Assembly (NCBI RefSeq): GCF_000004075.3
Contig: NC_026660.2
Span: forward strand, 6,758,001 to 6,822,000
Length of the DNA stretch: 64,000 nucleotides
Direction of reading: 5' to 3'
Origin: Cucumis sativus
Taxonomy: Eukaryota; Streptophyta; Magnoliopsida; Cucurbitales; Cucurbitaceae
Below are positions 24,428 to 35,799 of this stretch, piece after piece. Both the position numbers and the translations under genes were made by a program. Under the pieces are notes generated by a model. The model made no database searches. It was not told the DNA's origin and saw nothing but the letters and a program-made list of their open reading frames with translations. Within the stretch, counting starts at the first letter, position 1. The number at the start of each line of letters is the position of its first letter.

Positions 24428-26846
24428 TCAAAGATCGCCACCTTCACAAGAAAATAATTCAGAATAAGTAACCACAATTACATATAATTTGGCTATTACA
24501 ATTTGGCTGAAAAAAACAAACATCATATGTATATATACACATATATATATATAAGGAAAAGAAAAAGAAAAAAGAGTAAGAAGCTTACCAAGAGAGCTCT
24601 TGTTCCAAAGAACTTGACTATCAATGCGTGTGAGATGTTTATCATCAAGGCGTTTCCATGTCCTGATAGATTTAACACTTCCCCAATTTCCTTTAGCTGT
24701 TCTTTCCAAGTTAGCTACCACCACTCTAGCTCTCCTAGACCACCCAGCCTTCCCATAAGCATGGTACCCGAATCCTCCACCATAGCAAAGGTTAATCCCA
24801 GTAAACAACCCACAGAAATCATTGAGATGATCATGGCCTGTAAATACTGCTTTTACATCTCCTGCTTCAACCATGGCGGTAAAGAAACCAGAATTCACAG
24901 GAGGAGAGCTGATCTCTTCTTGTCGAACACCTGTGTAATTCGATGCATCGAAGTTTGAAAACTCTGGCAATGGTATGTGGAAGAATGTTAACCCAGGTGC
25001 TGCAGTCTTTTGAGGGAATGGCTTGTCCATGTATGCTCTCTACACCCAACAATAGAAAGTATATATGTACTTTATTTGTAATTTGAGGTATTAAATGAGC
25101 AAGTCATATAAAACATTGTGGTTCCCAATGCATCATTTTTCAGTAAAAAAGTGAAACATTCGTAGAAGAGCAAAAGGCAAACATTTCACAATGCAAGACA
25201 TAGTTTCTCAGAGAAACACCGCAATTTTACCCACCTAAATACTAGGGGTGTACGAGAAGCCCAACAACGCAAAAAAGCTAACCTGAATTATATGGGTTGA
25301 GTTGGATTGAAATATTAAAAAACCAATCGCAACAGTTTGCGGGTTCAAACACCAAAATTTCAGTTCAACCTGATTCGAACTTGCACAGTACACACCTACG
25401 GTTCTCTCCCTCTCTCTCTTGTTGGTTCGTTCTCCTGCTCTGTTGTTTCACTCTCTCCCAACCCAAACTGCTATTCACTGCTTCTCCACCCTTTCTCTTG
25501 TGTCATTCTCCGGCAGCAATGCCTCTCTCTCATTGCTGCCTGGAATAGTGAAGTTGTGGGCCTAAAAGTGTAAGGAGGTAATAAAACATGAATCGACGTT
25601 TTTTAGTAATCAGACCAACAAACTCCTTGGAAGAAACAAGTTTCCGCTCCCCCAACATTAACTTCTTAGAACAAACACCCCTAAAAAGTTTGTCTATAAT
25701 AGTAATAATCAGTTTGGCTCGGGTTAGTTCAAATAATTGTGTTTGAATCCACAAAACCGAAATGACCTGTTCTTTAAAATTTCAACCAACAAAATTGTTA
25801 TAAACCAACCCAACTTTTATAATTCAAGTTGGGTTAGTTGGGTGTTCTTTTTAACACCCCGACTCTACAAAGTATAACACATTAAGATGTCGGTCAAAAG
25901 CAGATATATGTACCTTGAGCTTGGCAGAAGTAAGCTGAAACCAAAACTGTTGAGAAGGTTTAATCCAGCTATAGCCAACAATCCTAGGAACTGTGGAGTA
26001 ATCACCACTGTCAAGGAAATATAGATTTAGAACAGATTTGTTCTCAAAATCAGATCCCTTCACCCCACCTACCTCAAGATTGTAGTTCCCGAATCCATCA
26101 ATTGTCTTCACTTCTGAAGGATTAACCTTAGAAAGAGTATTTTTCAACCCAATAATATGCTTCATTACTCCTTTCCTAGAAAGAGTAGATTGTTGGTCAT
26201 GGTTCCCCAGAACAGCAGCCCAAGGAATGTTGGAAGCAATTGCTGGAGCAAATGCAGCATTTAATGATTTTGCAGCATCCGCTGTATCGAATCCAAAGAT
26301 ATTGTCCCCTAACATTTCACCAAACGGACCTTAACTATCAGCAAAACATGTTTATACCTCTTTTCACCAATACGAAATTGAATCTCCATAACATAATAAC
26401 CACTCCAGAATTTAAAAACCCATTTTCAAATAAAAAAACAAGATACTGATTTCAATCTCAAACATAAAGTAGAGAAAAGGCAAACAAACTAAGAACATAA
26501 ATTAAATCCCACAAGACCAACAGAATAAGAGAAACAATGATTAGAAGAACGAACTACCAGTAAAAACAATGAAATCAGGTTTCTCAGCAAGAATCATCCG
26601 GCGAAGAAAGGCGGTGGTGTTGAGGTCAGAGCAAGAAGAAATCTGTTGGGGAAGAACATCCTCACACGGGGTATCTTTGCCATTAGCGTAATGCATATCC
26701 GCCACTTGAAGTATCTTAAACTCCCCATCTTTCCCAAATGTCAGTCGCACCGGGTGGTTCCGTTGAACGGCGGTGGATTTGGTCGGCGGAAAAGTGAGAG
26801 AGAAGAGAAGGATCAGAAACAGGGGAGAGAGCACGGGCATAGACAT
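24428..26846 (-). CDS. Purple acid phosphatase PAP29-like, copy 1
   Basis: Four coding exons joined by GT-AG splice sites: 26846-26558, 26308-25914, 25039-24589 and a 14-base last exon 24441-24428, giving 382 residues. Arabidopsis PAP29 is about 390 residues. An N-terminal signal peptide (LFLILLFSLTF) implies secretion. Metallophosphoesterase metal-ligand blocks are all present: ADMH, GDN (formed across the first splice), GNHD, FFHIPLPE and GHDH. Family proteins are often named 'probable inactive purple acid phosphatase' because the tyrosine of classic PAPs is absent, although the metal ligands are kept. The gene lies downstream of a close tandem copy on the same strand. Intron 2 (874 bases) holds a small DNA transposon. 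The family call is strong; the last exon is a prediction from phase and splice signals. Confidence 0.88.
25243..25863. mobile_element. Non-autonomous DNA transposon (MITE-like) in PAP intron 2, copy 1
   Basis: Begins 'taggggtgta' and ends 'ttaacacccc', so the termini are inverted, as in hAT-like MITEs of plants. Subterminal inverted arms are visible though diverged ('gggttcaaacaccaaaat' near 25341 against 'gtgtttgaatccac' near 25738). No transposase is encoded. It sits at the same intron position as the copy at 29512-30146, so it inserted before the tandem duplication. Confidence 0.65.
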
Positions 26847-27410
26847 TTTTGGGGAGAAGAAGAAAAGGAAGAAAATTAAAGGGAAATGGGGGAATGAATT
26901 TATTGGTATGAGGAACGAAAAACCAAATTGAGATTAATGTGGAGCAATGAATTAACTATGGTGCTCCTATGTTATAGTATTGTATAGTTGTGGAAGACAG
27001 AGTGCTGGTGGAGGAGTGGGATAAGCAATAATGAGTATGAATACATTTTAACAGTATTCTTTACTTTGTAGTTTAATATTACCAAAAGTCACTCATCCAT
27101 GACTACTTTTCTTTTCTATTTTTGAGAACAGCCCATTCCTTTCAATTTTTAAAAAAGAGTCTGAAGAATAGCAATAATTATCATGTCACTTCCATTTTGT
27201 AAATTACAAAATTTAAAAGACTGCTTTTCCCTTTAAAAAAATTATTATTTAATGCAAACATACCTTTTCAAAAGGTGCCCCACACCTTCATTCTTTATTA
27301 TTATATATATAATATACTAGCCATGTGCTACACACCTTTCTTTTCTCATTATATAAATTTCTCGTACTAATGATATAAAATAATTTCCTAATATGATTAG
27401 GTTTTCTAGT

Positions 27411-27483
27411 CCAGGACCTCTTGTCCCCAGGACCTCTTGTCCACCTGAACATACAAGTATCAGTTGAGCTAAGCTCATGTTGA
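27411..27483 (+). repeat. Dispersed degenerate repeat, copy 2, with internal 16-bp tandem
   Basis: The word 'ccaggacctcttgtcc' is present twice back to back (27411-27426, 27427-27442), followed by 'cagttgagctaagctcatg'. The copy at 6172-6226 has one unit of the first block and the same second block. Confidence 0.6.
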
Positions 27484-27799
27484 CTAATTCTTGTTTTTTT
27501 TCTTTTTCTGTAAACATTAAGTTTTTTTATTCAATTACGCACATGTGTAATGGGCATTGATGATTTCAATTGTTTTTATTATTTTATTAGAGTAAGCTTC
27601 AACTTCTCTCCATTATTATTATTACTATTTTAACTTGTTTAATATATATTTTTAATAACCTTTTTTTTAATATATGTGTCTTTAATAAAAGTTGAATTTT
27701 TTTAAAAAAATATGTATCATTTTAGTTAAGAAATAATCCAATTAAATTAGGAAACATGAATTAATAAGAAAAATTAAATATTTAATAGTGAGATATTTA

Positions 27800-27804
<5 letters not shown>

Positions 27805-27850
<46 letters not shown>
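27805..27850. repeat. (TA)23 microsatellite
   Basis: Uninterrupted TA dinucleotide run, followed directly by ATA/ATAA repeats. Expected to be length-polymorphic. Confidence 0.9.
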
Positions 27851-27853
<3 letters not shown>

Positions 27854-27949
27854 ATAATAAAAAAAAAAATACGTGAGACCCATGCGTAATATATATATGG
27901 GATAGCTGCAAATTTAGCAATTAAATTCAAATTAATTAAATATATAGCA

Positions 27950-28129
27950 CAATTTTAAAAAATTTGTAAATATAGCAAAATTTGTTTAATTCTATCAATG
28001 ATATAAGTTTATCACTAATAGACTATGTTGCAAATATTGGTCTATCACTGATATACCATATGAAATTTATCAGCGATAAAAGTCTATCGGTAATAGTTTT
28101 GCTATATTTACAATTTTTAAAAAATATTG
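27950..28129. repeat. Palindromic TA-rich dispersed repeat (best copy)
   Basis: The left arm 'aaatttgtaaatatagcaaa' (within 27950-27980) is nearly the reverse complement of the right arm 'ttttgctatatttacaattt' (28097-28129). The core carries several 'tctatca' and 'gataaa' words in both orientations, so the whole can fold on itself. It has the form of a short MITE. Similar arrangements occur at 12955-13215 and 37205-37530. I associate this repeat type with cucurbit genomes from memory. Confidence 0.6.
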
Positions 28130-28710
28130 TCATATCCTTAATTATTATTACTGAAATAGTCATCCAGTGTAATTTCTATATATATATATATATATATATA
28201 ACAAGAAAAGGAGTGAGACCCATGTTGATCTATAAATTTACCCAAATTCTATTTTTATATTAGTTTCTAAAATCACTTTATTTTTTTAAAAAAAGTTTAA
28301 GTTCCCAAATGAGGGAGGATTCAAAATCAAATATATTGTTTTTTTAAAAAAAGAATAGGTTGAGACCTAACTCTAATTTGTACAGCTTAAATACTAAATC
28401 CTAAAATACAAATTGAAACTAGCTCGTTTTTTTTTTTTTTTTTAATTTTTTAAAATGTATGTTAGAAGATCGAATCTTGATTCCCATAATAATATATAGT
28501 ATAAATTTATTTGGTTCTTAGCATTAAAAAATGTAATTTTGATCCAACTTTAATTCCCCTATCTCACATATTGTAAAAAAAAATGTATATATATATAAAA
28601 AAAAAGCAATTGTTTCTATTACATTGCCTTTGTGATAACTTTCTTTATGAATTGGATGTAGAAAAGCAGTATGATTGTCATAGCAGACCGGATCTTATTA
28701 TATTCACTTC

Positions 28711-28788
28711 TCAAAGATCGCCACCTTCACAAGAAAATAATTCACATAAGTAACCACAATTACATATAATTTGGCTGAAAAAAACATC

Positions 28789-28819
<31 letters not shown>

Positions 28820-31742
28820 AGGAAAAGAACAAGAAAAAAGAGTAAGAAGCTTACCAAGAGAGTTCTTGCTCCAAAGAACTTGACTATCAATGCGTGTGAG
28901 ATGTTTATCATCAAGGCGTTTCCATGTTCTGATAGATTTAACACTTCCCCAATTTCCTTTAGCTGTTCTTTCCAAGTTAGCCACCACCACTCTAGCTCTC
29001 CTAGACCACCCAGCCTTCCCATAAGCATGGTACCCAAATCCTCCACCATAGCAAAGGTTAATCCCAGTAAGCAACCCACAGAAGTCATTGAGATGATCAT
29101 GGCCTGTAAACACTGCTTTTACATCTCCTGCTTCAACCATGGCGGTAAAGAAACCAGAATTCACAGAAGGAGAGCTGATCCCTACATCTTGGAGAACACC
29201 CGTATAGTTAGATGCATCAAAGCTTGAATACTCTGGCAATGGTATGTGGAAGAATGTTAGCCCAGGTGCTGCAGTCTTTTGAGGGAATGGCTTGCCCGTG
29301 TATGCTCTCTACACCCAACAATAGAAAGTATATATGTACTTTATTTGTAATTTGATGTATTAAATGTGCAAGTTATATAAAATATTATGGTTCTCAATGC
29401 ACCTTTTTTCAGTACAAAGGGATACATTCGAAGAAGAGCAGAAAGCAAACATTTCACAATACAAGACATAGTTTCTTAGAGAAACACCACCAATTTTACC
29501 CACCTAAATACTAGGGGTGTTCAAGAAGCCCAATGACGCGAAAAACCTAACCTGAATTACCTGAACTATTTGGTTTGAGTTAGGGTTGAAATATTAAAGA
29601 AACAATTGCAGCAGTTTGTGGGTTCAAACACCAAAATATCCGTTCAACCTGATTCGAACGAACTTGCACAGTACACACCTACGATATGCCTCTCTCCCTC
29701 TCTCTTGTTGTTCATTCTCCTTCTCTATCGTTTCACTCTTTCCCAACCCAAACTGCCATACTGCTTCTCCCCCCTTTCTCTTGTGTCATTCTCCAGCAGC
29801 AATGCCTCTCTGTCATTGCTGCCTGGAATTGTGAAGTTGTGGACCTAAAAGTGTAAGGAGTTAATAAAACATGAATCAACGTATTTTAGTCATCAGACCC
29901 ACAACCTCCTTGGAAGAAACAAGTTCCCACTCCCCCAACTTTAACTTCTTGGAACAAACACCCCTAAAAAGTTTGTCCATACTAGTAATAATCAGTCTGG
30001 TTCGTGTTGGTTCAAAATTTTGGTGTTTGAACCCACAAACCGAAAATGAGCTGTTCTTTAAAATTTCAACCAACAAAATTGTTATAAACCAAACCAACTT
30101 TTATAATTCAAGTTGGGTTAGTTGGGTGTTCTTTTTAACATCCCTACTCTACAAAGTATAACACATTAAGATGTCGGTCAAAAGCAGATATATGTACCTT
30201 GAGCATCGCAGAAGTAAGCTGAAACCAAAACTGCTGAGAAGGTTTAATCCAGCCATAGCCATAAATCCCAGGAACTGTGGAGTAATCACCACTGTCAAGG
30301 AAATACAGATTTAGAACCGATTTGTTCTCAAAATCAGATCCCTTCACCCCGCTTACCTCAAGATTGTAGTTCCCGAATCCATTGATTGTCTTCATTCCTG
30401 AAGGATTAACCTTAGAAAGAGTACTTTTCAACCCAACTATATGCTTCATTACTCCTTCCCTAGAAAGAGTAGATTCTTGGTCATGGTTCCCCAGAACAGC
30501 AGCCCAAGGAATGTTGGAAGCAATTGCTGGAGCAAATGCAGCATCTAATGATTTTGCAGCATCCGTTGCATCGTATCCAAAGATATTGTCCCCTAACATT
30601 TCACACATTTAACTACTTTCAGCTTTATTGATTCTCATTGGATAACAGTTTGTCTTTTTCCACTTGGAAATTAAACTTATAGATACTACTAGTAATAAAA
30701 AACACAAAGTCTCAAATAAGATGTCCCTTTGAGTTTATCATTCTTGAATCTGTATGACTCTAATACCAAATTAGATAACATGAGGTTCTATCTCTGCAAA
30801 GTAGCCCATATATCATATAAAAAACATGAGCTGCATTAAAAGTTTTGACGTGGGATCCTCAACAAACTGCCCAACACCCACTTGTACATATAAGTTTTCC
30901 TTGTTTCGTTATTCACTCTCTACTGATTTTCTAAAAAAACTTGGCCTATTCGATAACTATTTGTTTTTTCTTTAAAAGAAAGATTATGAAGACTACTCAC
31001 ACCTAAAAGTGTATGTTTAGCTATTCACTGTCTACTAATATATTAAAAAACTAAACCAAGATTAGAAAACTAAAAAAATAGTTTGCAAAATACTTCCTTT
31101 TGTTTTTAAAATTTGACTAGGATTTCCAGTGTTTCTACAACACTCACGAAGGAAATAAACATAAATTTCAAAAACAGAAACTATCAAACGGGTCCGAATT
31201 TAATATGTAACAAAACGCTTATCAAACGGACCTTAACAATCAGCAAAGCATGTTTATATCTCTTTTCACCAATACAAAATTGAATCTCCATAACATAATA
31301 ACCACTCTACATTTTACAATTTCAAATCAACAAACAAGATACTGAATGCAATCTCAAACATAAACTAGAGAAAAACAAAACAAACTAAGAACATAAATTA
31401 AATCCCACAAGACCAACAGAATAAGAGAAACAATGATTAGAAGAACGAACTACCAGTAAAAACAATGAAATCAGGTTTCTCAGCAAGAATCATCCGGCGA
31501 AGAAAGGCGGTGGTGTTGAGGTCAGAACAAGAAGAAATCTGATCGGGAAGAACATCCTCACACGGGGTACTTTTCCCATTAGCATAATGCATATCCGCCA
31601 CTTGAAGTATCTTAAACTCCCCATTTTTCCCAAATCTCAGCCGCATCGGTTGGTTCCGTTGAACGGCAGTGGATTTGGTCGGCGGAAAAGTGAGAGAGAA
31701 GAGAAGGATCAGAAACAGGGGAGACAGCACCGGCATAGACAT
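28711..31742 (-). CDS. Purple acid phosphatase PAP29-like, copy 2
   Basis: Same architecture as the neighbouring copy: exons 31742-31454, 30592-30198, 29308-28855 and 28724-28711, giving 383 residues. Exons 1 and 2 have identical lengths to copy 1 (289 and 395 bases); exon 3 is one codon longer. Signal peptide and all metallophosphoesterase blocks (ADMH, GDN across the splice, GNHD, GHDH) are kept, so both copies look functional. Differences are mostly single substitutions, for example RAYTGKPF here against RAYMDKPF, and LQDVGISS against RQEEISS. Promoter regions are also duplicated, so expression may overlap. Predicted as secreted. The 14-base last exon has the same sequence and splice signals in both genes, which supports it. 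Confidence 0.88.
29512..30146. mobile_element. Non-autonomous DNA transposon (MITE-like) in PAP intron 2, copy 2
   Basis: Starts 'taggggtgtt' and ends 'aacatcccta', inverted termini with one mismatch. A perfect 23-base inverted arm pair is preserved at 29615-29637 and 30017-30039. The interior is non-coding. An exact target-site duplication is not evident. It is the better preserved of the two duplicated copies. Confidence 0.7.
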
Positions 31743-32029
31743 TTTTGGGGAGAAGAAGAAAAGGAAATGGATGGTTTTGAAAAGGAAGAAAAGGGAAACG
31801 GGGGAATGAATTTATTGGTATAACTAACCAAAAACCAAATTGATTAATGTGGAGTAATGAATTTACTGTGGTGTTGCTATCTTATAGTACCATCTAGTTG
31901 AGGAAGACAGAGTGCTGGTGGAGGAATGGGATAAGCAATAATGAGTATTCACATTTAATAGTATTTTCAAGTCTTCGTTTACTTGTAGTTTAGTGTAGGA
32001 AAAATCACTCATCCATGAGATCATGACTT

Positions 32030-33120
32030 ACTTTTTTTTCTTTTTCCAAGTCTAACTTTAGAATAACAACTTAATTTAAATTTTCAAAAGGTAACCATTT
32101 GTAACATGCTTTTCATAGATCCCCAAACATGAATAAGAACTAATTACAAATACACAAGGGAGATGACGTGTGAAGTTCAACCAAACAATAGTTGACTTCT
32201 CTAGTGAGAAAGACCGAAATGGCTCAAGTGGCTCTCACACGGTAATGACTACTTGAGACTCCACCTCTAAAACTATGATATATTTGCCAAAATCGACCAA
32301 GAGATGAATTTTGACAAGTTAGGCAAAATGAAATTAAAAAAAAAAAGGAGAAATTACACCATCCTAAAGAAAAAAGAATGTGTAGGGTTCAAACTCAATT
32401 ATGTTGTTTTTTGATTGTGTTAAAAAAAAAAGCAAGGAGAATTAGGGTTGAGAAGTGATGATGAGATAAGGATGAGTTTGAAACTAAGATTTTGGAAGAG
32501 AAAACTAAATTTGCCTATAACTATATATGATTATAAAGTAGAGCACGTGAAGCTACATATTGTTATAGTTTAGGTTTAATTTAATTCAAAACTCTTTACT
32601 GCTTCCATATCATTACTTTTATTTTGTTACTATTAGGCTGTCAACAAGGTCACGAGCAACAACTCATTTTTAATTTCTTCTTTTAAATATCAATTAATTC
32701 ATATGGTGTAGCTTGGAGGGTTTGTGCATCCTATTTTTATAATGTTTGCCCATGCTTAAACTAACTTAAAACAAATGAATAGATAACAAGAGCACACTAT
32801 AAAAGAAAATTCACATTTAGTAAGAGTATAAAATGTATTGTTAAAACCCAAAAAACACTATTAAAAATATTAGCAACCTTTAATTATGTATAGTTGATTT
32901 AAGCATTAGACCATCACCAAGAATGAGATATTGAACTTCTAACCTCGAAAGTTGATAGTATATACTCTCATGTGGTGTTGATTTTCGTGTATATTAATAT
33001 CATTAGAGAATTTGTGTATAAAAAATAGATTGGTTAGATGGGTTGACACAAAAAATTAAAGAAAGAAAGTTCATTATAAATAGAATCATATGATTGTATA
33101 GAAAGGAGGGTTTATCATCA
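32030..33120. other. Spacer between PAP and Ole e 6-like clusters
   Basis: No gene recognised. AT-rich, with A-runs near 32338 and 32420. A slightly richer patch near 32160-32310 shows no coding sense. Confidence 0.4.
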
Positions 33121-33224
33121 TAAACTCCCCTCACATGAACTCAATTTCAATACAATGATATAGCTCTCTCATTGATCCTCCATGCATGAGAGCACTTATT
33201 TTTCCTTTAATTCCCCCATTATTA

Positions 33225-33596
33225 TCAGTGCTTGATTTGGATGTGCAACTTCTCTGTAAAACAATCATACAACAATTCAAAATTAATCCAAGAAAATAAT
33301 TAAAATTAAACTCTAAATAGAATAAAAAATGAGGTTTTAAAATTAAAATAGAGATGAATTTGGGTAGTACCAGCAACTTCTTTCTCTTCGCAATCTTCGT
33401 CACATTTAACTTCGCAGTAGCCTCGGCCGCTGAGCCTTGCAAGGCATATCCTCAAACAATTTTCATAGCAAGACACATATTTGGCCTCATATTTAGCCTC
33501 ATATTTCTTAACCTCTTCGTTGGTGGCATTGCCAAATTGCAAAGAAGCCATCACTACAATGCACATAAAAAACACTGCAACAATCTTCTTGGCCAT
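33225..33596 (-). CDS. Ole e 6-like secreted cysteine-rich protein A
   Basis: Two exons, 33596-33371 and 33253-33225, joined in phase 1, giving 84 residues. A signal peptide (VAVFFMCIVVMASLQF) is followed by an acidic/basic stretch and six cysteines at 43, 47, 51, 61, 65 and 69 (C-x3-C-x3-C-x9-C-x3-C-x3-C). This is the spacing of the olive pollen allergen Ole e 6, and the surrounding residues (YCEVKCDEDC) also match. After the splice the tail begins EKL, as in Ole e 6. Family members are small secreted proteins of unknown function, first known from pollen. A TATA-like CTATAAAG lies at 33728-33721. It is the leftmost of three tandem relatives on the same strand. Confidence 0.88.
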
Positions 33597-33720
33597 TATT
33601 ATTTTTTATGTGGGTTTTTACTTGCCTTTGGTGACGCTTTTAAAAATCACTTTGGATTTAGCGTCTATCGAAGTGCTCCCTTTGGCAAGTGGATGAATGT
33701 TTGAGAAGATGAGAATGTTG

Positions 33721-33728
33721 CTTTATAG
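33721..33728 (-). promoter_or_regulatory. TATA box of Ole e 6-like gene A
   Basis: CTATAAAG on the minus strand, 125-132 bases upstream of the ATG. The other two family members have CTATAAAAAG at comparable distance. Confidence 0.55.
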
Positions 33729-33739
33729 CCTTCTTGTAA

Positions 33740-35790
33740 TCCTAAAAATAGATTCTTCACTAAGAAATTTAAGCCGATATAGAAGGTTAAACTAAGTTCA
33801 AACAAAAACTGTAAGCCATTCATTTATAACAAACACTCTATATATACTCATTATATTTTAAGAATGCCTCTAAATATATTTAGCATTGTATCGACTACAT
33901 GTTGTTAAAAGGTATTTATGATTATTTGGTTAAACATAATACAACTAAAACTACATGCATATACAAATAAAAGTAATTAAAACTAGAATTTGCAAACATT
34001 TTTGTGGGAAAATCAATCTATTTTTCATTTGATAACAAATATATATACTTATATTTTAATAAAATTATTTTATATAGAAAAATCAAATAAAAAATTATTA
34101 TGTTTATTTTATAGAAAAATATATCTACTTCACTTTAAATAGAGATTTTTTTATTTAAAAAATCATATTTTATTTAACTCTATTTCATGTTAAACAAAGG
34201 GGAATTTTTTTAAAAAAATCTCTAACTAATATCTATTTACATTAAATAAAAAATTATATAAAAAAACACATATTATCTCTTATAACTAATATTTACTTCG
34301 GGTTAAATAGTCTAAATATTTTTTTAAAAAATCACATTTTATCTCTAATTAATATCTATCAAATAAATGAATTTTTTAAATTTTTGTAAGCCGACAAAAG
34401 TAGTAATACATTTTCACAAATAATAAATTTTATTATATTTAAAAAAAATTAGTTCATTTAGTTTATATTATTTAATTAAAAACAAAATTTTAAAGAAAAT
34501 ATAATCTACTCTTAAATAAAAGGATTTTCTTAAAAAGTTGGGCTTGTTTTCTGCTTTTTATTTACTTATTATTCTTTTACTTTTTTAAAGGTAAATAAGA
34601 TAAGAGGATTTGAACAAGTATAACATTTAAATTTTTATTAACTCATAATTTTTTTCATTAAAAAGATTAAATATATAGATATATGAAATAATTTCTTTTT
34701 ATTATAAAAATTAAAATCATTTGTAATCCCTTCTATCTATTTTTATTTTAAATATTAGTTTTTATTTTTAATGTTTTTATTAGGAGAAAATAATGGTAAA
34801 CATCGAACTTTATTTATTTTTTTTGGTATAGCATTTTTTGGGAGAGAATATTAAAAGATAATGTGAGGTAGTTGAGATATTTTAGTGTATTTATTGATCT
34901 TTCTGACTTGGTATACTTTTTATAAAAAAATATCTATCATATATTTATGTATATCGTCTTTCAATCAACTTCAATATTTTCTTTTGATAATTTTATAAAA
35001 AAAATATTTTTAATTAAGAGCCAACTGTAACATAATTATTTTTAATTTTTCTACTTTAGGTATTCTTTTTCCATGGCTTATTTAGAAAGAAAAAAAACTC
35101 TATTGTTTATAAATTAAATTGATATATACTATTAATCCTTTGTAAATTAAGGTAAGAAAAAATAAGACACAAGATGTATTATTTAGTACGTCGTAGTGCA
35201 CCAAGTGTGACGCTTTCGATTGTTGTAAGTGTGGTTTAATTTGTAAGCTTTTTTTCGAGAGAAAAATGAGAGAATGTTATTTAAAAAAAATGAGAGAAAT
35301 CATTGTTAATATTGTAAATTAACCTTTTTATATCTTTCTATTCTTTCATTGAGAACCCTATATCACGGCCATGACGTATAGTTCGGACTAAGTGAACATA
35401 AATCGAGTATTATCTCTCTTTCTTCTTCGACTTTACTTTTGTTATTGTTCTTGTTGCTTGTCCGTGTAAGTTACTTTATCTACATTTGAATTCCAAAATG
35501 TTTATAATTTTGTAACATTTTGAGAATAAAAGAAGATGCGAATGGTGGGAGGAGTTATACTCAACGATCATATATAATAATGTTTGTGGCATTTATCGAA
35601 CTATTTTTTTGTTTCTAAATAAAAATTATTAAGAAGCACAAAAATTATTCCTTGAAAGAAAAAGAAAAACATGAAAATGGTGGATTCACCTATATTAATG
35701 ACCAAAAAATTGAATGTTAAAATTACATATTATTAACTTCCTCTCATGAACTAATTTGATCCTTCTCAAGAGCCTCCTCTTTCCTTTGTT
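33740..35790. other. Spacer between Ole e 6-like genes A and B
   Basis: Very AT-rich with no gene. From about 34020 to 34400, related words ('ctaatatctattta', 'tttttttaaaaaaatc', 'acattttatctct') recur at irregular intervals of 60-90 bases, which suggests a decayed tandem array. Confidence 0.4.
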
Positions 35791-35799
35791 TTTCATTCC

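Larger units (their letters stand above)
24250..27100 (-). repeat. Tandem duplication unit, copy 1 (PAP29-like gene)
   Basis: Homologous along its length to 28540-32020, including 3' flank ('gatccaactttaattcccct' near 24250 and 28540), introns, exons and promoter ('gtgctggtggagga' near 27003 and 31914). The unit was copied by unequal crossing over or replication slippage. The edges are approximate, set where recognisable similarity fades. Confidence 0.85.
27110..28530. other. Spacer between the two PAP29-like genes
   Basis: No gene. It contains the dispersed repeat at 27411-27483, a (TA)23 microsatellite at 27805-27850, the palindromic repeat at 27950-28129, a second TA run near 28180-28200, and A/T homopolymers. 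Confidence 0.5.
28540..32020 (-). repeat. Tandem duplication unit, copy 2 (PAP29-like gene)
   Basis: Counterpart of 24250-27100. It is longer mainly because intron 1 of the gene is 861 bases here against 249 in copy 1; the extra 610 or so bases lie at about 30605-31220. Confidence 0.85.

Noticed and set aside
24503-24958. Plus-strand 151-residue frame over PAP copy 1 (and its twin at 28880-29227)
   Set aside because: Antisense of a real PAP exon; its apparent conservation is due to the gene duplication.
25297-25573. Plus-strand frames in PAP intron 2
   Set aside because: They lie within the MITE-like element, differ between the two copies, and are leucine/serine-rich by composition.
33131-33704. 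Several overlapping frames on both strands around Ole e 6-like gene A
   Set aside because: These are other-frame and antisense readings of the two real exons.
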